In this document: positions 1 through 4,512 of the stretch, one piece after another
How the letters are laid out: each line of letters opens with the position of its first letter
Position numbering within the stretch: the stretch's first letter is position 1
Source: Myxococcales bacterium
GTDB lineage: Bacteria > Myxococcota_A > Polyangia > Polyangiales > Houyiibacteriaceae
Direction of reading: 5' to 3'
Assembly: GCA_013002645.1 (NCBI GenBank)
Contig: JABDJF010000341.1
Span: 1 to 6,449 of the forward strand
DNA: 6,449 nucleotides
Notes under the pieces: model-generated
The model's input: only the letters and a program-made list of their open reading frames with translations
Database searches by the model: none
What the model was told of the DNA's origin: nothing
Made by a program: the position numbers and the translations under genes

Positions 1-1
1 G

Positions 2-313
2 GCCGATAGGGTTGCCGAGACGGTGCAACTCAAGATGGGCGAGGCCGGCTACTCGCGCGAAGAAATCGAACGCGCAACGCAGCTGTGGTCCGACATGCAG
101 GCGCACTGCGAGCTTCGCGTGACGAAGCCCGAGGTTTTGGCCGCGGCGCTCGAGTACGCGATTGCCGTCGTCGAGCAGCGCCCCGGCTGCACACAGGCGG
201 AGGTGGCACGTCGGTACGGCGTTGCACCAACGTCGGTGTCTGCGAGGTTCGCGCAAATCCGGAACGCTCTCGCGCTGCGCCCCGGCGACCCGCGCTACGC
301 GGCCTCACGCTGA
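2..313 (+). CDS. C-terminal part of a helix-turn-helix protein (5' truncated)
   Basis: This reading frame is open from the left edge of the window to the TGA at 311-313, so the gene very probably starts outside. A GTG at 23 could give a 96-residue protein, but there is no stop upstream of it in frame and no clear Shine-Dalgarno, so I read it as a fragment. The visible part is mostly helical. It holds a segment TKPEVLAAALEYAIAVVE, then TQAEVARRYGVAPTSVSARF, which has the spacing of a helix-turn-helix (TQAEVARRYGV as the first helix and turn, APTSVSARF as the recognition helix). The arrangement 'PEVxAAALEYA ... TQxExAxxYGVxxxSVSxRF' resembles the C-terminal end of some larger bacterial proteins with an HTH tail, but I cannot name the family. 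The frame is the same as that of the next gene, 39 bases downstream, so the two may be co-transcribed. DNA binding is inferred. Confidence 0.6.
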   Translation, partial: ADRVAETVQLKMGEAGYSREEIERATQLWSDMQAHCELRVTKPEVLAAALEYAIAVVEQRPGCTQAEVARRYGVAPTSVSARFAQIRNALALRPGDPRYAASR

Positions 314-352
314 AAACTGGCCAGCGCCCGGCGGATCGCATATTCGAGTTGC

Positions 353-1162
353 GTGCGAATGCTCCCGAGCGCGACCACGGTTTGCCGCGTCTTGATCGGT
401 CTCGACCGAGCGAGCGCCAGCGGCGCCTTGCACGTCGAGGGGGAGGGGCATCGCGCAACGTTTCTGTTCGATTCGGGAAAGCTCATCGGCGCAACGATCG
501 ATCGGCGGGTCGCCCTCACCCATCGACAGGCGCTCGAGCGGATCGTTGGGCTGTGTGACTGGGATGGGCTGGTGCTCCGACTCGTGCAGTCCGCTGCCGC
601 GCCAGACGGACGGACCCTGCGCGACCCGACGCGCGCCAGATTTCTCGCCCTTCAGGCGATGCGCGCCGCCGTGACGCGCGTCGATGCGGCTTCACTAGCC
701 GCGCAGCTCGGAGACGAGGCCTACCGCCTCACCGCGGTTGGCGAGGCGCTCGTCCACGAGGCCGATCTGCGGGCCGAGGAAGCCGCCGCGTTGTTCTCAC
801 TACGCAAGGGTGTCTCGGCCGAGCAGCTCGCCGCGCAGCCGGGATGCGGTCTGGCCGCGTCTCGGTTTCTCTGCATTCTCAAGCTGCTCGGGGCGGCGTC
901 GCCCAAGGCGGCCGGTTCCTATCCGTTGTTGCTCCGAAAGCGTCGAGAGCTCCGCAGCCGTGCTTCGGCCCATGCGCTGCTCGACCTTCCAGAGGGCGCT
1001 GGCGGTCGCGAAGCCCGTGTCGCGCTCCGAAAGTTGGTTCGTGATCTGCACCCCGACCGCTTCGGCGACGGCACCCCGGCGGCGCTTCGCCAGGCGTCTG
1101 GGGAGATCACGACCGCCTTGGTCAACGCCGAGGCTCAGATCGTGGCAGGACGGTCCAAATAG
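353..1162 (+). CDS. DUF4388-like N-terminus with C-terminal J-domain (DnaJ-like)
   Basis: A 269-residue cytoplasmic protein with no signal peptide or membrane segment. Residues about 15-80 (SASGALHVEGEGHRATFLFD, then GKLIGA) follow the DUF4388/PATAN pattern: a 'sG.L.v' strand, a hydrophobic strand, then 'G.l..A'. Such regions are common in Myxococcota regulatory and motility-associated proteins. Residues about 205-265 form a J-domain: helix I (HALLDLP), helix II (EARVALRKLVRDLHPDRF) with the diagnostic HPD at 233-235, and a long helix III. J-domains with HPD stimulate the ATPase of DnaK/Hsp70 partners. There is no Gly/Phe region, zinc-finger module or substrate-binding DnaJ C-terminus, so it is not DnaJ itself. 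The start is GTG 353 or ATG 359, both with a weak ribosome site; an in-frame TGA at 311-313 bounds the choice. The gene is convergent with the pilin-like gene at 1178, 15 bases away. The client or pathway is unknown. Confidence 0.75.
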   Translation: MRMLPSATTVCRVLIGLDRASASGALHVEGEGHRATFLFDSGKLIGATIDRRVALTHRQALERIVGLCDWDGLVLRLVQSAAAPDGRTLRDPTRARFLALQAMRAAVTRVDAASLAAQLGDEAYRLTAVGEALVHEADLRAEEAAALFSLRKGVSAEQLAAQPGCGLAASRFLCILKLLGAASPKAAGSYPLLLRKRRELRSRASAHALLDLPEGAGGREARVALRKLVRDLHPDRFGDGTPAALRQASGEITTALVNAEAQIVAGRSK

Positions 1163-1177
1163 TCCGCAATCGGGCTC

Positions 1178-1717
1178 TTACTCCACGCGCCGGTGAACGT
1201 GCAGCGTGCCCGCCGGCTTCAAGGCGGCGCCGGCGCGGTCGATTGTCGCACGACGTTCAAAAACCGAGCGCACGCCGTCGCCATCGAGATCCCCTTCGGC
1301 TCGAAAGACGACCGTGCCTCCCTCGTCGTCGCCGACGAGACCGCAGCCGTGTCGGCTCGGCAAGAAGCTGTAGCTGTACCGCACGGGGCGGTCTGGTTGA
1401 AAGCCAAGCGCCTCCCAGGTTTCGTGGCCGCCGGTCACCTCGGCCGCGAACTCGACCGTTGCGGGGTCGATGGTCGGCACCGTGGGTGTCGGCCCCGCGC
1501 CTTCCGGAAGACAGAATCGCTTTCCGTTGGCCCAGGTCATCGCGTAGTAGGCAGAGGCGCGGTCACTCATCGATTGCAAAAGCTCGGAGGCCTCGCTGAT
1601 CTCGTTGATGCGGACCCTGCGAACGAAGGTCGGAACGAAGACGGCAAGCACGATGCCGACGATGCAGAGCACCAGCCCCACTTCAACCATGCTCAATCTC
1701 GGACGACCGCGACCCAA
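1178..1717 (-). CDS. Degenerate type IV pilin-like protein
   Basis: A 179-residue protein with pilin architecture: a short basic N-terminus, a hydrophobic helix (about 11-32, VEVGLVLCIVGIVLAVFVPT) and a soluble C-terminal domain. Like PilA it has two soluble-domain cysteines (C69, C125) and a GDLDGDG acidic loop at 142-148 preceded by VVFRAE, matching TFRAQGDLDGD in PilA, so it probably shares PilA's globular fold. The leader is odd. Aligning E12 as mature Glu5 puts the cleavage site at R7/L8, so Arg replaces the near-invariant Gly at -1 and Leu replaces Phe at +1. It may be poorly cleaved by prepilin peptidase or act as a membrane-anchored minor pilin or pseudopilin. The start is TTG 1717. 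The only in-frame stop upstream is the TAG ending the TPR gene at 1760-1762, and no clear Shine-Dalgarno is visible, so the start is uncertain (TTG 1696 and ATG 1690 are alternatives). It lies 42 bases after the TPR gene, probably in the same transcript. Confidence 0.7.
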   Translation of the reverse strand: MGRGRPRLSMVEVGLVLCIVGIVLAVFVPTFVRRVRINEISEASELLQSMSDRASAYYAMTWANGKRFCLPEGAGPTPTVPTIDPATVEFAAEVTGGHETWEALGFQPDRPVRYSYSFLPSRHGCGLVGDDEGGTVVFRAEGDLDGDGVRSVFERRATIDRAGAALKPAGTLHVHRRVE

Positions 1718-1759
1718 AGCCGCGGGACTGTGCGAGCCAGCTGCCGGTTTGGCAAGAGC

Positions 1760-2608
1760 CTAGCTGGGGTCTGCGAGGCCGATCGTGGCTTCGATGGGGT
1801 CCGCGACGAAGAAATAGAGGGTCGACGGCATGTACGGAAATTCCTCCTCGCGCCGCTTCTCGAACTCCTCGTTGGCGCTTCGGAACGCTTCGGCGTAGGC
1901 CGCGTCGCGCAGCTGAGTGAGCCGGATCTCGATTTGAGCCTTCACCTTCGGGTCGCGAATCGTGGCGTACATCTCTTCGAGGTGCCGCAGCTCCCGATCG
2001 GTCTGCCCGAGCTTGCGAAGCGAGGCTGCGTTCGTCATGACCAGCCAGTCGGGGCCTGCGCCTAGCCGCGCCGCGGCCATCATGTATTCGTTCCCCTCAG
2101 CCTTGAGACGCTCGCGGTCCGTATCGTCCTTCGGAAGGTTTGGAAGGAGGTCGTAGGTGATCGTCGCTCCGGCGTCCCAGGCGAGCTCCCCGTCGTTGGG
2201 AAATCGCTCTGCGCCACGGCGAAGCACGTCGATGGCGCGTTCCATGAACTCCGTGGAGCTGCCCGTCGGCGTGTAGACCCCCGCCATTCCGACCCAGCGA
2301 TAGACCCGCTTGAAATCCGGGTCGAGCGTGAGCATCGCGTCGCCGTAGTTGAACACGTGCTTCACCGCCCCTTTGTTTGCGAACTCGTCGCCAAAGTAGA
2401 TGAGCGCGCGCAGCCAGATCAAATCGGCCAGGGCCCGTCGATGGCCGAGGCTCATCACCTCCAGCCACGCAGGCGGCGGCAGGTAGTAGATATCCTCGTA
2501 GGTTTGCGTTCCCAGGTACTGTTCCATCGCCCGGCCGCGAAGCGACCAGATCCCCGCGAACACCCCCACGATCGCTACAGCGGCGAAGAATCGACCCATG
2601 AGCTTCAC
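1760..2608 (-). CDS. Membrane-anchored TPR-like protein of unknown function
   Basis: A 282-residue protein with an N-terminal hydrophobic segment (about 7-23, FFAAVAIVGVFAGIWSL) after a basic start. There is no lipobox cysteine, so it is probably an uncleaved inner-membrane anchor with the rest in the periplasm. The remainder is helical and TPR-like: 'SLGHRRALADLIWLRALIYFGDE' at about 53-75, 'LTLDPDFKRVYRWVGMAGVY' at about 94-112, and further paired helices to about 255. The motif set YYLPP...EVMSLG...ADLIWLRA is one I associate with uncharacterised TPR proteins of deltaproteobacteria. It is not Tgl, the pilotin lipoprotein, because no lipobox is present. The start is GTG 2608 or ATG 2599; neither has a good Shine-Dalgarno, and a TATACT -10-like hexamer lies six bases before the GTG (possible leaderless start). 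It follows the pilA terminator and precedes the pilin-like gene at 1717, which suggests a two-gene unit linked to pili. That link is inferred from position only. Confidence 0.7.
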   Translation of the reverse strand: MKLMGRFFAAVAIVGVFAGIWSLRGRAMEQYLGTQTYEDIYYLPPPAWLEVMSLGHRRALADLIWLRALIYFGDEFANKGAVKHVFNYGDAMLTLDPDFKRVYRWVGMAGVYTPTGSSTEFMERAIDVLRRGAERFPNDGELAWDAGATITYDLLPNLPKDDTDRERLKAEGNEYMMAAARLGAGPDWLVMTNAASLRKLGQTDRELRHLEEMYATIRDPKVKAQIEIRLTQLRDAAYAEAFRSANEEFEKRREEEFPYMPSTLYFFVADPIEATIGLADPS

Positions 2609-2614
2609 GCGACC

Positions 2615-2620
2615 AGTATA
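2615..2620 (-). promoter_or_regulatory. Candidate -10 element before the TPR-like gene
   Basis: TATACT on the minus strand matches five of six bases of the sigma-70 -10 consensus. It sits after the pilA terminator, where a new promoter would be needed. No convincing -35 or extended -10 TG is present. The expected transcription start falls at or next to the GTG at 2608. The surrounding decamer GATATACTGG also occurs upstream of the pilin gene that starts at 4487. Confidence 0.3.
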
Positions 2621-2650
2621 TCGAAAACCTCGACCGGCCCCGCTTAAACG

Positions 2651-2681
2651 GAAAAGGCCGCAGCAGATGCCGCGGCCTTTC
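2651..2681 (-). terminator. Intrinsic terminator after pilA
   Basis: The minus strand folds into a 9-bp GC-rich stem (AAAGGCCGC at 2653-2661 pairs with GCGGCCTTT at 2672-2680, loop 2662-2671). The stem's 3' arm runs into CCTTTTCCGTTT, giving a T-rich tail. It starts about 20 bases after the pilA TAA, the usual place for a terminator of a highly expressed monocistronic pilin gene. It would partly or fully insulate the TPR-like gene downstream. Confidence 0.85.
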
Positions 2682-2701
2682 CAGTGTTCATCCGAACGAG
2701 C

Positions 2702-3274
2702 TTACTCGAGCGGGCTGATCTGCTGGATGCCCGGTGCGCGGTAGAGAACGTTGTCGTCGTTCGAGCCCGCTTCGAGCAAGAAGGTCGACAGGGTCGTGTC
2801 CCCGTCCAGGTCGCCCTGGGCCCGGAACGTGTAGAGCGTGGTGTCGTTAGCCCCGTTTCCGCAGGCGCTGGCCGCCGGCAGAGACGTCAGGCTGTAGGCG
2901 AAGTAGAGGCCGTCGGCCGGTGCGAAGTTCATTGCCTGGTACTCGGCGGCGTTGGTCTCCGTGTCCCAAATGATGATGCGCTTCGCGTCGGTCGGAACGT
3001 TGTCCGGCGTGGTGGTGCCGATGGTGCAGTGCGAGGAGGCGGCCACGACGGCGCCCGGCGCGGGCACGCCACCGGTCCAGTTCTCCTGCTCGTAGTACGA
3101 AGCAGCGCCCTGGAACATCGTCTTGAGGTTCGAGCTGGCTTCCGCAGTCTTTGAACGCTTGACGTAGTTGATGAATGCCGGAATCGCGATCGCGGCGAGA
3201 ATGCCGATGATGGCAACGACGATCATCAGCTCGATGAGGGTGAAGCCCTCTTTCTTCGACAGTAGCTTGTTCAT
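2702..3274 (-). CDS. pilA: Type IV major pilin PilA
   Basis: A 190-residue type IVa prepilin, the subunit that polymerises into the pilus fibre. The leader MNKLLSKKEG is cut by prepilin peptidase PilD before F11, giving mature FTLIELMIVVAIIGILAAIA with Glu5 (E15) for assembly and N-methylation of Phe1. The helix continues into a globular domain with two cysteines (C83, C138) that could form a disulfide, and a GDLDGD loop (154-159). The length fits long deltaproteobacterial pilins, not short Geobacter-type e-pilins. An in-frame ATG exists upstream at 3313, but ATG 3274 is chosen: it gives a normal 10-residue leader, has AAAAGGAA a few bases upstream, and lies downstream of the predicted sigma-54 start site. 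Its own promoter (3334-3349) and terminator (2651-2681) indicate a single-gene transcript, probably activated by the PilR encoded 1.2 kb upstream. Of the four pilin-like genes here it is the best candidate for the major pilin. Confidence 0.93.
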   Translation of the reverse strand: MNKLLSKKEGFTLIELMIVVAIIGILAAIAIPAFINYVKRSKTAEASSNLKTMFQGAASYYEQENWTGGVPAPGAVVAASSHCTIGTTTPDNVPTDAKRIIIWDTETNAAEYQAMNFAPADGLYFAYSLTSLPAASACGNGANDTTLYTFRAQGDLDGDTTLSTFLLEAGSNDDNVLYRAPGIQQISPLE

Positions 3275-3333
3275 ATTGAGTTCCTTTTCCCCCGGGCTCC
3301 ATGCCCGCATCATTCTGAGTTGCCCCGAGACAG

Positions 3334-3349
3334 TGCAACTGCCGTGCCG
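3334..3349 (-). promoter_or_regulatory. Sigma-54 (RpoN) promoter of pilA
   Basis: The minus strand reads CGGCACGGCAGTTGCA, against the sigma-54 consensus TGGCACG-N4-TTGCA. The invariant GG is at 3348-3347 and the GC at 3336-3335, separated by exactly 10 bases. Transcription should start near 3323, leaving a leader of about 49 bases before the pilA ATG. PilR-dependent sigma-54 transcription of pilA is established in Pseudomonas and is the expected mode here. Confidence 0.9.
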
Positions 3350-3434
3350 ATTGTCTTAGCCCCTCCGCTCACGGCGAAATTATTGGCAAATCCGGCTTTG
3401 AGAGCGACTGGGCGGGGCCCTGGGAGACAGATTT

Positions 3435-3452
3435 CGTCACCCGGAGGTGACG
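3435..3452. promoter_or_regulatory. Perfect 7-bp dyad; candidate PilR-binding site or RNA hairpin
   Basis: CGTCACC (3435-3441) and GGTGACG (3446-3452) form a perfect inverted repeat around CGGA. Its centre is about 120 bases upstream of the predicted pilA start site, the usual distance for an enhancer site of a sigma-54 activator. On the minus strand the loop would be C(UCCG)G, a stable UNCG-type tetraloop, and the dyad lies just after the stop of the preceding pilin gene. It could therefore also act as a transcript-end hairpin, but no T-run follows. An AT-rich patch (3377-3391) lies midway between the dyad and the promoter. Confidence 0.45.
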
Positions 3453-3459
3453 GGAATTG

Positions 3460-3969
3460 TCACTTCCAGCCGCCACTTCCGCTGGCACTGTTAAAGACGT
3501 GATTCGCTTGGGAGTAGATCTCGAGGTAAAACGTGTCCGCGTCCCCGTTCAAATCGCCTTGGGCCCGGGCTGCGAACCAATGGTCGCCTTTGTCGAGCCC
3601 CGTCCCAGCAGGCGGATCGTCTCCTGGAAGGCCAGCCACGGTCGCGTACTGGAACCGGATTGGCGCGTTCGGAGAAGCGCCGAGCTGCCGCCAGAGGTCT
3701 GTGCTCACCCAGACCACCGGGTCTTCACCCGGAATCGCGGCCGGGTTCCAGGTACCCCAGTCGTCGCCGTCGACGGCGCAGTACTGGCCGAATTCGTTGC
3801 GGTAGGACTCCTGACGCTGCTTGATCTTCCCGAGGAAGTTCGTCCCTTCGGTCACGCGAGCCTTGTAGATGTACCCGGTGAAGGTCGGGATCGCCAGGGT
3901 GGCCAAGACGCCGATAATCACCACGGTGATCATCAGCTCGGTGATCGTGTAGCCTCGGTTCCTCTTCAT
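3460..3969 (-). CDS. Type IV pilin-like protein, second of a tandem pair
   Basis: A 169-residue prepilin: leader MKRNRG, then mature YTITELMITVVIIGVLATLA, with Glu5 at E11 and Tyr replacing Phe at +1. The first helix runs on to about residue 55, followed by a globular domain with one cysteine (C64), a GDLNGDAD loop (138-145) and an FNSASGSGGWK end. It is closely similar along its whole length to the upstream neighbour (shared RVTE, YATxAG, WGT, PAAxPG, EIYSQ/EVYSQ, FNSA, GGW), so the two look like a tandem duplication. ATG 3969 overlaps the neighbour's TGA as ATGA and has a G-rich stretch (GGGGGG, about six bases away) as ribosome site. ATG 3975 is the alternative. It is probably a minor pilin of the pilus made by PilA; pseudopilin of a type II system is a weaker option. 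Confidence 0.88.
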   Translation of the reverse strand: MKRNRGYTITELMITVVIIGVLATLAIPTFTGYIYKARVTEGTNFLGKIKQRQESYRNEFGQYCAVDGDDWGTWNPAAIPGEDPVVWVSTDLWRQLGASPNAPIRFQYATVAGLPGDDPPAGTGLDKGDHWFAARAQGDLNGDADTFYLEIYSQANHVFNSASGSGGWK

Positions 3970-4487
3970 TCCCATCCCCCCGTGCCCGCAGCGCTGTTGA
4001 ACATGTTGCGGGACTGCGAATAGACCTCGAGAATGAACGTGTCTCCGTCGTCATCGAGGTCGCCTTCGGCCTGCGCGGCGTACCAAAAATTCCTGTCCCA
4101 CTCGAGGTTGGTGCTGGCGGGCGGGGCCTCTTGCGGAAAGCCAGCGATGGTCGCGTAGCGAAAGCGCACAAACCCGGGCGGCCGAATCCCTAGCTGTTCC
4201 CAGGCCGGCGAGCTTGGCCAACCCACCGCCTGAGACCCTGGCACCGCTGCGGGTGTGAAGGTGCCCCAGGTGTTTCCGTTCACCGCCGCATAGTTGCCAA
4301 ACCGGCTGCGGTAGGCTTCCTGCCGGGTTTTGATTTCGTTGAGAACCGTCACCGCTTCGGTCACGCGGCCACGGTAGACGTAGCCCTTGAACGACGGAAT
4401 CGCGACGGCGGCCAGGATGCCGACGATCGCAACCCCGACCAGAAGCTCAATCGTGGTGAAGCCATTGCTCCGTGGGTGACGCGACAA
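3966..4487 (-). CDS. Type IV pilin-like protein, first of a tandem pair (TTG start)
   Basis: A 173-residue prepilin: leader MSRHPRSNG, cleavage after G9, mature FTTIELLVGVAIVGILAAVA with Glu5 at E14. The globular domain has no cysteine and carries GDLDDDGD (142-149) and an FNSAAGTGGWE end, like the following gene. Start choice: an upstream start at 4529 is in frame but would overlap the end of pilR by 17 bases. TTG 4487 has a perfect GGAGG seven bases upstream and gives a normal nine-residue leader, so I take TTG. Its TGA overlaps the next gene's ATG (ATGA), so the pair is translationally coupled. It starts 25 bases after pilR, so it is probably co-transcribed with pilR unless the candidate -10 at 4507-4512 is used. 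Role inferred as a minor pilin paired with its neighbour. Confidence 0.88.
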   Translation of the reverse strand: MSRHPRSNGFTTIELLVGVAIVGILAAVAIPSFKGYVYRGRVTEAVTVLNEIKTRQEAYRSRFGNYAAVNGNTWGTFTPAAVPGSQAVGWPSSPAWEQLGIRPPGFVRFRYATIAGFPQEAPPASTNLEWDRNFWYAAQAEGDLDDDGDTFILEVYSQSRNMFNSAAGTGGWE

Positions 4488-4494
4488 GGAAGAT

Positions 4495-4499
4495 CCTCC
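4495..4499 (-). promoter_or_regulatory. Shine-Dalgarno that sets a TTG start
   Basis: GGAGG on the minus strand, followed by a seven-base spacer and TTG 4487. It is the strongest ribosome site in the cluster and decides the start of the first tandem pilin against the 4529 alternative, which has none. Confidence 0.8.
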
Positions 4500-4506
4500 A
4501 GCGGCC

Positions 4507-4512
4507 AGTATA
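4507..4512 (-). promoter_or_regulatory. Weak candidate -10 inside the pilR end
   Basis: TATACT lies just after the pilR stop and about 20 bases before the TTG at 4487. It is embedded in the same decamer, GATATACTGG, found before the TPR-like gene. The -35 position (TGGGCG) is a poor match, so the case rests on the shared decamer and location. Confidence 0.2.

Noticed and set aside
204..226. TGGCACG...TTGCA resembling a sigma-54 promoter on the plus strand
   Set aside because: The GG and GC are separated by 17 bases, not 10, and the site lies inside a coding frame.
85..558. 157-codon open frame on the plus strand
   Set aside because: Arg-rich composition, no motif, and overlaps two better genes in another frame.
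1163..1177. Bidirectional terminator between convergent genes
   Set aside because: The 15-base gap has no inverted repeat or T-run.
1193..2065. Long open frame on the plus strand
   Set aside because: It is antisense to the pilin-like and TPR-like genes, crosses both, and shows no family motif; a GC-rich shadow frame.
3275..3313. Upstream ATG that would lengthen PilA by 13 residues
   Set aside because: It gives an overlong leader without a ribosome site, while ATG 3274 has AAAAGGAA and a standard leader.
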